From positions 62,001-126,000 of the forward strand of contig NW_023367179.1 in assembly GCF_902167145.1 (NCBI RefSeq): a stretch of DNA of 64,000 bases, written 5' to 3'. The position numbers and the translations under genes are program-made. The notes beneath the pieces were generated by a model, which saw only the letters and a program-made list of their open reading frames with translations, was not told the origin of the DNA and did no database searches. How positions within the stretch are numbered: position 1 is the first letter of the stretch; each line of letters opens with the position of its first letter. The DNA is from Zea mays (taxonomy: Eukaryota > Streptophyta > Magnoliopsida > Poales > Poaceae). Positions 14,339-27,058 of the stretch are shown here, piece after piece.

Positions 14339-17300
14339 TACGTGTTAGCCTTTGGTATTTTTGAAAATGGTCATTCATGGCTATTTTCGACAAAAATGGG
14401 GGTTGTGTGGCCATTGATCTTCGACCAGAGGCTCATACACCTCACTACACATATGTTTCCTTGCCATAGATCACATTCTTGGATTTATGGTGGAGACCAT
14501 TTCTTGGTCAAAAATCCGTAGGTGTTAGCCTTCAGTGTCATTGAAAATGGTCGTTCATGGCTATTTTCGACAAAAATTAGGGTTGTGTGGCCATTGATCG
14601 TCGACCAGAGGCTCATACACCTCACCCCACATATGTTTCCTTGTCGTAGATCACATTCTTGGATTTCTGGTGGAGACCATTTCTTGGTCAAAAATCCGTA
14701 GGTGTTAGCCTTCGATATTATTGAAAATGGTCATTCATGGCTATTTTCGGCAAAATGGGGGTTGTGTGGCCATTGATCGTCGACCAGAGGCTCATACACC
14801 TCACCCCACATATGTTTCCTTGTCGTAGATCACATTCTTGGATTTCTGGTGGAGACCATTTCTTGGTCAAAAATCCGTAGGTGTTAGCCTTCGATATTAT
14901 TGAAAATGGTCGTTCATGGCTATTTTCGACAAAAATGGAGGTTGTGTGGCCATTGATCATCGACCAGAGGCTCATACACCTCACCCCACATATGTTTCCT
15001 TGCCATAGATCACATTCTTGGATTTCTGGTGGAGACCATTTCTTGGTAAAAAATCCGTAGGTGTTAGCCTTCGGTATTATTGAAAATGGTCGTTCATGGC
15101 TATTTTCGACAAAAATGGGGGTTGTGTGGCCATTTATCATTGACCAGACGCTCATACACCTAACCCCACATATGTTTCCTTGCCATAGATCACATTCTTG
15201 GATTTCTGGTGGAGACCATTTCTTGGTCAAAAATCCGTAGGTGTTAGCCTTCGATATTATTGAAAATGGTCGTTCATGGCTATTTTCGACAAAAATGGGG
15301 GTTGTGTGGCCATTGATCATCGACCAGACGCTCATACACCTCACCCCACATATGTTTCCTTGCCATAGATCACATTCTTGGATTTCTGGTGGAGACCATT
15401 TCTTGGTCTAAAATCCGTAGGTGTTAGCCTCTAGTATTATTGAAAATGGTCGCTCATGGCTATTTTCAAGGTCGCTCATGGCTATTTTCATAAAAATGGG
15501 GGTTGTGTGGCCATTTATCATCGACTAGAGGCTCATAAACCTCACCCCACATATGTTTCCTTGCCATAGATTACATTCTTGGATTTCTGGTGGAAACCAT
15601 TTCTTGGTTAAAAACTCGTACGTGTTAGCCTTCGGTATTATTGAAAATGGTCATTCATGGCTATTTTCGGCAAAATGGGGGTTGTGTGGCCATTGATCGT
15701 CGACCAGAGGCTCATACACCTCACCCCACATATGTTTCCTTGTCGTAGATCACATTCTTGGATTTCTGGTGGAGACCATTTCTTGGTCAAAAATCCGTAG
15801 GTGTTAGCCTTCGATATTATTGAAAATGGTCATTCATGGCTATTTTCGGCAAAATGGGGGTTGTGTGGCCATTGATCGTCGACCAGAGGCTCATACACCT
15901 CACCCCACATATGTTTCCTTGTCGTAGATCACATTCTTGGATTTCTGGTGGAGACCATTTCTTGGTCAAAAATCCGAAGGTGTTAGCCTTCGATATTATT
16001 GAAAATGGTCGTTCATGGCTATTTTCGACAAAAATGGGGGTTGTGTGGCCATTGATCATCGACCAGAGGCTCATACACCTCACCCCACATATGTTTCCTT
16101 GCCATAGATCACATTCTTGGATTTCTGGTGGAGACCATTTCATGGTCAAAAATCCGTAGGTGTTAGCCTTCGGTATTTTTGAAAATGGTCGTTCATGGCT
16201 ATTTTCGACAAAAATGGGGGTTGTGTGGCCATTGATCATCGACCAGACGCTCATACACCTCACCCCACATATGTTTCCTTGCCATAGATCACATTCTTGG
16301 ATTTCTGGTGGAGACCATTTCTTGGTCTAAAATCCGTAGGTGTTAGCCTCTAGTATTATTGAAAATGGTCGCTCATGGCTATTTTCAAGGTCGCTCATGG
16401 CTATTTTCATAAAAAATGGGGGTTGTGTGGCCATTGATCATCGACCAGAGGCTCATACACCTCACCCCACATATGTTTCCTTGCCATAGATCACATTCTT
16501 GGATTTCTGGTGGAGACCATTTCTTGGTCAAAAATCCGTAGGTGTTAGCCTTCGGTATTATTGAAAATGGTCGTTCATGGCTATTTTCGACAAAAATGGG
16601 GGTTGTGTGGCCATTGATCATCGACCAGACGCTCATACACCTCACCCCACATATGTTTCCTTGCCATAGATCACATTTTTGGATTTCTGGTGGAGACCAT
16701 TTCTTGGTCTAAAATCCGTAGGTGTTAGCCTCTAGTATTATTGAAAATGGTCGCTCATGGCTATTTTCAAGGTCACTCATGGCTATTTTCATAAAAATGG
16801 GGGTTGTGTGGCTATTTATCATCGACTAGAGGCTCATAAACCTCACCCCACATATGTTTCCTTGCCATAGATTACATTCTTGGATTTCTGGTGGAAACCA
16901 TTTCTTGGTTAAAAACTCGTACGTGTTAGACTTCGGTATTATTGAAAATGGTCATTCATGGCTATTTTTGGCAAAATGGGGGTTGTGTGGCCATTGATCA
17001 TCGACCAGAGGCTCGTACACCTCACCCCACATATGTTTCCTTGCCATAGATCACATTCTTGGATTTCTGGTGGAGACCATTTCTTGGTCAAAAATCCGTA
17101 CGTGTTAGCCTTTGGTATTTTTGAAAATGATCATTCATGGCTATTTTCGACAAAAATGGGGGTTGTGTGGCCATTGATCATCGACTAGAGGCTCATACAC
17201 CTCACCCCACATATGTTTCCTTGCCATAGATCACATTCTTGGATTTCTGGTGGAGACCATTTCTTGGTCAAAAATCCGTAGGTGTTAGCCTTCGGTATTA

Positions 17301-18082
17301 TTGAAAATGGTCATTCATGGCTATTTTCGACAAAAATGGGGGTTGTGTGGCCATTGATCATCGACCAGACGCTCATACACCTCACCCCACATATGTTTCC
17401 TTGCCATAGATCACATTCTAGGATTTCTGGTGGAGACCATTTCTTGGTCTAAAATCCGCAGGTGTTAGCCTCTAGTATTATTGAAAATGGTCGCTCATGG
17501 CTATTTTCAAGGTCGCTCATGGCTATTTTCATAAAAAATGGAGCTTGTGTGGCCATTTATCATCGACTAGAGGCTCATAAACCTCACCCCACATATGTTT
17601 CCTTGCCATAGATTACATTCTTGGATTTCTGGTGGAGACCATTTCTTGGTTAAAAACTCGTACGTGTTAGCCTTCGGTATTATTGAAAATGGTCATTCAT
17701 GGCTATTTTCGGCAAAATGGGGGTTGTGTGGCCATTGATCGTCGACCAGAGGCTCATACACCTCACCCCACATATGTTTCCTTGCCATAGATCATATTCT
17801 TGGATTTCTGGTGGAGACCATTTCTTGGTCAAAAATCCGTAGGTGTTAGCCTTCGGTATTATTGTAAATGGTCATTCATGGCTATTTTCGACAAAAATGG
17901 GGGTTGTGTGGCCATTGATCATTGACCAGAGGCTCATACACCTCACTACACATATGTTTCCTTGCCATAGATCACATTCTTGGATTTATGGTGGAGACCA
18001 TTTCTTGGTCAAAAATCCGTAGGTGTTAGCCTTCAATGTCATTGAAAATGGTCGTTCATGGCTATTTTCGACAAAAATTAGG

Positions 18083-20343
18083 GTTGTGTGGCCATTGATC
18101 GTCGACCAGAGGCTCATACACCTCACCCCACATATGTTTCCTTGCCATAGATCACATTCTTGGATTTCTGGTGGAGACCATTTCTTGGTCAAAAATCCGT
18201 AGGTGTTAGCCTTCGGTATTATTGAAAATGGTCGTTCATGGCTATTTTCGACAAAAATGGGGGTTGTGTGGCCATTGATCATCGACCAGACGCTCATACA
18301 CCTCACCCCACATATGTTTCCTTGCCATAGATCACATTCTTGGATTTCTGGTGGAGACCATTTCTTGGTTAAAAACTCGTACGTGTTAGCCTTCGGTATT
18401 ATTGAAAATGGTCATTCATGGCTATTTTCGGCAAAATGGGGGTTGTGTGGCCATTGATCATCGACCAGAGGCTCGTACACCTCACCCCACATATGTTTCC
18501 TTGCCATAGATCACATTCTTGGATTTCTGGTGGAGACCATTTCTTGGTTAAAAATCCGTACGTGTTAGCCTTTGGTATTTTTGAAAATGGTCATTCATGG
18601 CTATTTTCGACAAAAATGGGGGCTGTGTGGCCATTGATCATCGACTAGAGGCTCATACACCTCACCCCACATATGTTTCCTTGCCATAGATCACATTCTT
18701 GGATTTCTGGTGGAGACCATTTCTTGGTAAAAAATCCGTAGGTGTTAGCCTTCGGTATTATTGAAAATGGTCGTTCATGGCTATTTTCGACAAAAATGGG
18801 GGTTGTGTGAACATTGATCATCGACCAGACGCTCATACACCTCACCCCACATATGTTTCCTTGCCATAGATCACATTCTTGGATTTCTGGTGGAGACCAT
18901 TTCTTGGTCTAAAATCCGTAGGTGTTAGCCTCTAGTATTATTGAAAATGGTCGCTCATGGCTATTTTCAAGGTCGCTCATGGCTATTTTCATAAAAAATG
19001 GGGGTTGTGTGGCCATTTATCATCGACTAGAGGCTCATAAACCTCACCCCACATATGTTTCATTGCCATAGATTACATTCTTGGATTTCTGGTGGAAACC
19101 ATTTCTTGGTTAAAAACTCGTACGTGTTAGCCTTCGGTATTATTGAAAATGGTCATTCATGGCTATTTTCGGCAAAATGGGGGTTGTGTGGCCATTGATC
19201 GTCGACCAGAGGCTCATACACCTCACCCCACATATGTTTCCTTGCCATAGATCACATTCTTGGATTTCTGGTGGAGACCATTTCTTGGTCAAAAATCCGT
19301 AGGTGTTAGCCTTCGGTATTATTGAAAATGGTCGTTCATGGCTATTTTCGACAAAAATGGGGGTTGTGTGGCCATTGATCATCGACCAGACGCTGATACA
19401 CCTCACCCCACATATGTTTCCTTGCCATAGATCACATTCTTGGATTTCTGGTGGAGACCATTTCTTGGTTAAAAACTCGTACGTGTTAGCCTTCGGTATT
19501 ATTGAAAATGGTCATTCATGGCTATTTTCGGCAAAATGGGGGTTGTGTGGCCATTGATCATCGACCAGAGGCTCGTACACCTCACCCCACATATGTTTCC
19601 TTGCCATAGATCACATTCTTGGATTTCTGGTGGAGACCATTTCTTGGTTAAAAATCCGTACATGTTAGCCTTTGGTATTTTTGAAAATGGTCATTCATGG
19701 CTATTTTCGACAAAAATGGGGGTTGTGTGGCCATTGATCATCGACTAGAGGCTCATACACCTCACCCCACATATGTTTCCTTGCCATAGATCACATTCTT
19801 GGATTTCTGGTGGAGACCATTTCTTGGTAAAAAATCCGTAGGTGTTAGCCTTCGGTATTATTGAAAATGGTCGTTCATGGCTATTTTCGACAAAAATGGG
19901 GGTTGTGTGGCCATTGATCATCGACCAGACGCTCATACACCTCACCCCACATATGTTTCCTTGCCATAGATCACATTCTTGGATTTCTGGTGGAGACCAT
20001 TTCTTGGTCTAAAATCCGTAGGTGTTAGCCTCTAGTATTATTGAAAATGGTCGCTCATGGCTATTTTCAAGGTCGCTCATGGCTATTTTCATAAAAAATG
20101 GGGGTTGTGTGGCCATTTATCATCGACTAGAGGCTCATAAACCTCACCCCACATATGTTTCATTGCCATAGATTACATTCTTGGATTTCTGGTGGAAACC
20201 ATTTCTTGGTTAAAAACTCGTACGTGTTAGCCTTCGGTATTATTGAAAATGGTCATTCATGGCTATTTTCGGCAAAATGGGGGTTGTGTGGCCATTGATC
20301 GTCGACCAGAGGCTCATACACCTCACCCCACATATGTTTCCTT
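18083..20343. repeat. Tandem duplication of ~1100 bp in the reverse knob array
   Basis: Sequence from about 18083 recurs 1100 bp later; matching variant units start at 18203/19303, 18418/19518 and 18645/19745. The match ends near 20343, where CCTTGCCATAG in the first copy becomes CCTTGTCGTAG. The period is six units plus one 22-bp extra piece. Confidence 0.75.
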
Positions 20344-20866
20344 GTCGTAGATCACATTCTTGGATTTCTGGTGGAGACCATTTCTTGGTCAAAAATCCGT
20401 AGGTGTTAGCCTTCGATATTATTGAAAATGGTCGTTCATGGCTATTTTCGACAAAAATGGAGGTTGTGTGGCCATTGATCATCGACCAGAGGCTCATACA
20501 CCTCACCCCACATATGTTTCCTTGCCATAGATCACATTCTTGGATTTCTGGTGGAGACCGTTTCTTGGTCAAAAATCCGTAGGTGTTAGCCTTCGGTATT
20601 ATTGAAAATGGTCGTTCATGGCTATTTTCGACAAAAATGGGGGTTGTGTGGCCATTGATCATCGACCAGACGCTCATACACCTCACCCCACATATGTTTC
20701 CTTGCCATAGATCACATTCTTGGATTTCTGGTGGAGACCATTTCTTGGTCTAAAATCCGTAGGTGTTAGCCTCTAGTATTATTGAAAATGGTCGCTCATG
20801 GCTATTTTCAAGGTCGCTCATGGCTATTTTCATAAAAATGGGGGTTGTGTGGCCATTTATCATCGA

Positions 20867-23800
20867 CTAGAGGCTCATAAACCTCACCCCACATATGTTT
20901 CCTTGCCATAGATTACATTCTTGGATTTCTGGTGGAAACCATTTCTTGGTTAAAAACTCGTACGTGTTAGCCTTCGGTATTATTGAAAATGGTCATTCAT
21001 GGCTATTTTCGGCAAAATGGGGGTTGTGTGGCCATTGATCGTCGACCAGAGGCTCATACACCTCACCCCACATATGTTTCCTTGTCGTAGATCACATTCT
21101 TGGATTTCTGGTGGAGACCATTTCTTGGTCAAAAATCCGTAGGTGTTAGCCTTCGATATTATTGAAAATGGTCATTCATGGCTATTTTCGGCAAAATGGG
21201 GGTTGTGTGGCCATTGATCGTCGACCAGAGGCTCATACACCTCACCCCACATATGTTTCCTTGTCGTAGATCACATTCTTGGATTTCTGGTGGAGACCAT
21301 TTCTTGGTCAAAAATCCGTAGGTGTTAGCCTTCGATATTATTGAAAATGGTCGTTCATGGCTATTTTCGACAAAAATGGGGGTTGTGTGGCCATTGATCA
21401 TCGACCAGAGGCTCATACACCTCACCCCACATATGTTTCCTTGCCATAGATCACATTCTTGGATTTCTGGTGGAGACCATTTCTTGGTCAAAAATCCGTA
21501 GGTGTTAGCCTTCGGTATTATTGAAAATGGTCGTTCATGGCTATTTTCGACAAAAATGGGGGTTGTGTGGCCATTGATCATCGACCAGACACTCATACAC
21601 CTCACCCCACATATGTTTCCTTGCCATAGATCACATTCTTGGATTTCTGGTGGAGACCATTTCTTGGTCTAAAATCCGTAGGTGTTAGCCTCTAGTATTA
21701 TTGAAAATGGTCGCTCATGGCTATTTTCAAGGTCGCTCATGGCTATTTTCATAAAAAATGGGGGTTGTGTGGCCATTGATCGTCGACCAGAGGCTCATAC
21801 ACCTCACCCCACATATGTTTCCTTGCCATAGATCACATTCTTGGATTTCTGGTGGAGACCATTTCTTGGTCAAAATTCCGTAGGTGTTAGCCTTCGGTAT
21901 TATTGAAAATGGTCGTTCATGGCTATTTTCGACAAAAATGGGGGTTGTGTGGCCATTGATCATCGACCAGACGCTCATACACCTCACCCCACATATGTTT
22001 CCTTGCCATAGATCACATTCTTGGATTTCTGGTGGAGACCATTTCTTGGTCTAAAATCCGTAGGTGTTAGCCTCTAGTATTATTGAAAATGGTCGCTCAT
22101 GGCTATTTTCAAGGTCGCTCATGGCTATTTTCATAAAAAATGGGGGTTGTGTGGCCATTTATCATCGACTAGAGGCTCATAAACCTCACCCCACATATGT
22201 TTCCTTGCCATAGATTACATTCTTGGATTTCTGGTGGAAACCATTTCTTGGTTAAAAACTCGTACGTGTTAGCCTTCGGTATTATTGAAAATGGTCATTC
22301 ATGGCTATTTTCGGCAAAATGGGGGTTGTGTGGCCATTGATCGTTGACCAGAGGCTCATACACCTCACCCCACATATGTTTCCTTGTCGTAGATCACATT
22401 CTTGGATTTCTGGTGGAGACCATTTCTTGGTCAAAAATCCATAGGTGTTAGCCTTCGATATTATTGAAAATGGTCGTTCATGGCTATTTTCGACAAAAAT
22501 GGGGGTTGTGTGGCCATTGATTATCGACCAGAGGCTCATACACCTCACCCCACATATGTTTCCTTGCCATAGATCACATTCTTGGATTTCTGGTGGAGAC
22601 CATTTCTTGGTCAAAAATCCGTAGGTGTTGGCCTTCGGTATTATTGTAAATGGTCATTCATGGCTATTTTCGACAAAAATGGGGGTTGTGTGGCCATTGA
22701 TCATCGACCAGAGGCTCATACACCTCACCCCACATATGTTTCCTTGCCATAGATCACATTCTTGGATTTCTGGTGGAGACCATTTCTTGGTAAAAAATCC
22801 GTAGGTCTTAGCCTCTAATATTATTGAAAATGGTCGCTCATGGCTATTTTCAAGGTCGCTCATGGCTATTTTCAAGGTCGCTCATGGCTATTTTCATAAA
22901 AAATGGGGGTTGTGTGGCCATTATCATCGACTAGAGGCTCATAAACCTCACCCCACATATGTTTCCTTGCCATAGATTACATTCTTGGATTTCTGGTGGA
23001 AACCATTTCTTGGTTAAAAACTCGTACGTGTTAGCCTTCGGTATTATTGAAAATGGTCATTCATGGCTATTTTCGGCAAAATGGGGGTTGTGTGGCCATT
23101 GATCGTCGACCAGAGGCTCATACACCTCACCCCACATATGTTTCCTTGTCGTAGATCACATTCTTGGATTTCTGGTGGAGACCATTTCTTGGTCAAAAAT
23201 CCGTAGGTGTTAGCCTTCGATATTATTGAAAATGGTCATTCATGGCTATTTTCGGCAAAATGGGGGTTGTGTGGCCATTGATCGTCGACCAGAGGCTCAT
23301 ACACCTCACCCCACATATGTTTCCTTGTCGTAGATCACATTCTTGGATTTCTGGTGGAGACCATTTCTTGGTCAAAAATCCGTAGGTGTTAGCCTTCGAT
23401 ATTATTGAAAATGGTCGTTCATGGCTATTTTCGACAAAAATGGGGGTTGTGTGGCCATTGATCATCGACCAGAGGCTCATACACCTCACCCCACATATGT
23501 TTCCTTGCCATAGATCACATTCTTGGATTTCTGGTGGAGACCATTTCTTGGTCAAAAATCCGTAGGTGTTAGCCTTCGGTATTATTGAAAATGGTCGTTC
23601 ATGGCTATTTTCGACAAAAATGGGGGTTGTGTGGCCATTGATCATCGACCAGACACTCATACACCTCACCCCACATATGTTTCCTTGCCATAGATCACAT
23701 TCTTGGATTTCTGGTGGAGACCATTTCTTGGTCTAAAATCCGTTGGTGTTAGCCTCTAGTATTATTGAAAATGGTCGCTCATGGCTATTTTCAAGGTCGC

Positions 23801-26800
23801 TCATGGCTATTTTCATAAAAAATGGGGGTTGTGTGGCCATTGATCGTCGACCAGAGGCTCATACACCTCACCCCACATATGTTTCCTTGCCATAGATCAC
23901 ATTCTTGGATTTCTGGTGGAGACCATTTCTTGGTCAAAATTCCGTAGGTGTTAGCCTTCGGTATTATTGAAAATGGTCGTTCATGGCTATTTTCGACAAA
24001 AATGGGGGTTGTGTGGCCATTGATCATCGACCAGACGCTCATACACCTCACCCCACATATGTTTCCTTGCCATAGATCACATTCTTGGATTTCTGGTGGA
24101 GACCATTTCTTGGTCTAAAATCCGTAGGTGTTAGCCTCTAGTATTATTGAAAATGGTCGCTCATGGCTATTTTCAAGGTCGCTCATGGCTATTTTCATAA
24201 AAAATGGGGGTTGTGTGGCCATTTATCATCGACTAGAGGCTCATAAACCTCACCCCACATATGTTTCCTTGCCATAGATTACATTCTTGGATTTCTGGTG
24301 GAAACCATTTCTTGGTTAAAAACTCGTACGTGTTAGCCTTCGGTATTATTGAAAATGGTCATTCATGGCTATTTTCGGCAAAATGGGGGTTGTGTGGCCA
24401 TTGATCGTCGACCAGAGGCTCATACACCTCACCCCACATATGTTTCCTTGTCGTAGATCACATTCTTGGATTTCTGGTGGAGACCATTTCTTGGTCAAAA
24501 ATCCATAGGTGTTAGCCTTCGATATTATTGAAAATGGTCGTTCATGGCTATTTTCGACAAAAATGGGGGTTGTGTGGCCATTGATTATCGACCAGAGGCT
24601 CATACACCTCACCCCACATATGTTTCCTTGCCATAGATCACATTCTTGGATTTCTGGTGGAGACCATTTCTTGGTCAAAAATCCGTAGGTGTTGGCCTTC
24701 GGTATTATTGTAAATGGTCATTCATGGCTATTTTCGACAAAAATGGGGGTTGTGTGGCCATTGATCATCGACCAGAGGCTCATACACCTCACCCCACATA
24801 TGTTTCCTTGCCATAGATCACATTCTTGGATTTCTGGTGGAGACCATTTCTTGGTAAAAAATCCGTAGGTCTTAGCCTCTAATATTATTGAAAATGGTCG
24901 CTCATGGCTATTTTCAAGGTCGCTCATGGCTATTTTCAAGGTCGCTCATGGCTATTTTCATAAAAAATGGGGGTTGTGTGGCCATTATCATCGACTAGAG
25001 GCTCATAAACCTCACCCCACATATGTTTCCTTGCCATAGATTACATTCTTGGATTTCTGGTGGAAACCATTTCTTGGTTAAAAACTCGTACGTGTTAGCC
25101 TTCGGTATTATTGAAAATGGTCATTCATGGCTATTTTCGGCAAAATGGGGGTTGTGTGGCCATTGATCGTCGACCAGAGGCTCATACACCTCACCCCACA
25201 TATGTTTCCTTGTCGTAGATCACATTCTTGGATTTCTGGTGGAGACCATTTCTTGGTCAAAAATCCGTAGGTGTTAGCCTTCGATATTATTGAAAATGGT
25301 CATTCATGGCTATTTTCGGCAAAATGGGGGTTGTGTGGCCATTGATCGTCGACCAGAGGCTCATACACCTCACCCCACATATGTTTCCTTGTCGTAGATC
25401 ACATTCTTGGATTTCTGGTGGAGACCATTTCTTGGTCAAAAATCCGTAGGTGTTAGCCTTCGATATTATTGAAAATGGTCGTTCATGGCTATTTTCGACA
25501 AAAATGGGGGTTGTGTGGCCATTGATCATCGACCAGAGGCTCATACACCTCACCCCACATATGTTTCCTTGCCATAGATCACATTCTTGGATTTCTGGTG
25601 GAGACCATTTCTTGGTCAAAAATCCGTAGGTGTTAGCCTTCGGTATTATTGAAAATGGTCGTTCATGGCTATTTTCGACAAAAATGGGGGTTGTGTGGCC
25701 ATTGATCATCGACCAGACACTCATACACCTCACCCCACATATGTTTCCTTGCCATAGATCACATTCTTGGATTTCTGGTGGAGACCATTTCTTGGTCTAA
25801 AATTCGTAGGTGTTAGCCTCTAGTATTATTGAAAATGGTCGCTCATGGCTATTTTCAAGGTCGCTCATGGCTATTTTCATAAAAAATGGGGGTTGTGTGG
25901 CCATTGATCATCGACCAGAGGCTCATACACCTCACCCCACATATGTTTCCTTGCCATAGATCACATTCTTGGATTTCTGGTGGAGACCATTTCTTGGTCA
26001 AAATTCCGTAGGTGTTAGCCTTCGGTATTATTGAAAATGGTCGTTCATGGCTATTTTCGACAAAAATGGGGGTTGTGTGGCCATTGATCATCGACCAGAC
26101 GCTCATACACCTCACCCCACATATGTTTCCTTGCCATAGATCACATTCTTGGATTTCTGGTGGAGACCATTTCTTGGTCTAAAATCCGTAGGTGTTAGCC
26201 TCTAGTATTATTGAAAATGGTCGCTCATGGCTATTTTCAATGTCGCTCATGGCTATTTTCATAAAAAATGGGGGTTGTGTGGCCATTTATCATCGACTAG
26301 AGGCTCATAAACCTCACCCCACATATGTTTCCTTGCCATAGATTACATTCTTGGATTTCTGGTGGAAACCATTTCTTGGTTAAAAACTCGTACGTGTTAG
26401 CCTTCGGTATTATTGAAAATGGTCATTCATGGCTATTTTCGGCAAAATGGGGGTTGTGTGGCCATTGATCGTCGACCAGAGGCTCATACACCTCACCCCA
26501 CATATGTTTCCTTGTCGTAGATCACATTCTTGGATTTCTGGTGGAGACCATTTCTTGGTCAAAAATCCATAGGTGTTAGCCTTCGATATTATTGAAAATG
26601 GTCGTTCATGGCTATTTTCGACAAAAATGGGGGTTGTGTGGCCATTGATTATCGACCAGAGGCTCATACACCTCACCCCACATATGTTTCCTTGCCATAG
26701 ATCACATTCTTGGATTTCTGGTGGAGACCATTTCTTGGTCAAAAATCCGTAGGTGTTAGCCTTCGGTATTATTGTAAATGGTCATTCATGGCTATTTTCG

Positions 26801-27058
26801 ACAAAAATGGGGGTTGTGTGGCCATTGATCATCGATCAGAGGCTCATACACCTCACCCCACATATGTTTCCTTGCCATAGATCACATTCTTGGATTTCTG
26901 GTGGAGACCATTTCTTGGTAAAAAATCCGTAGGTCTTAGCCTCTAATATTATTGAAAATGGTCGCTCATGGCTATTTTCAAGGTCGCTCATGGCTATTTT
27001 CAAGGTCGCTCATGGCTATTTTCATAAAAAATGGGGGTTGTGTGGCCATTATCATCGA
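20867..27058. repeat. Three tandem copies of a 2064-bp higher-order knob repeat
   Basis: Copies run 20867-22930, 22931-24994 and 24995-27058, followed by about 300 bp of a fourth. Each holds the same sequence of about 11 variant units, including one with a triplicated 22-bp piece and one with a CAAAATTCCG change. The copies differ by only a few substitutions, such as GTTGACC at 22344 against GTCGACC, GTGTTGGCC shared by copies 1 and 2 only, and CCGTTGGTG in copy 2. This is a very young amplification. Confidence 0.85.

Noticed and set aside
14718..15344. A 208-codon open frame on the - strand, and many similar 60-150 codon frames through the knob array
   Set aside because: The knob unit is 180 bp, exactly 60 codons, so any stop-free unit gives a long frame with a 60-residue period on either strand. 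The frames are broken wherever unit length varies and carry no known domain.
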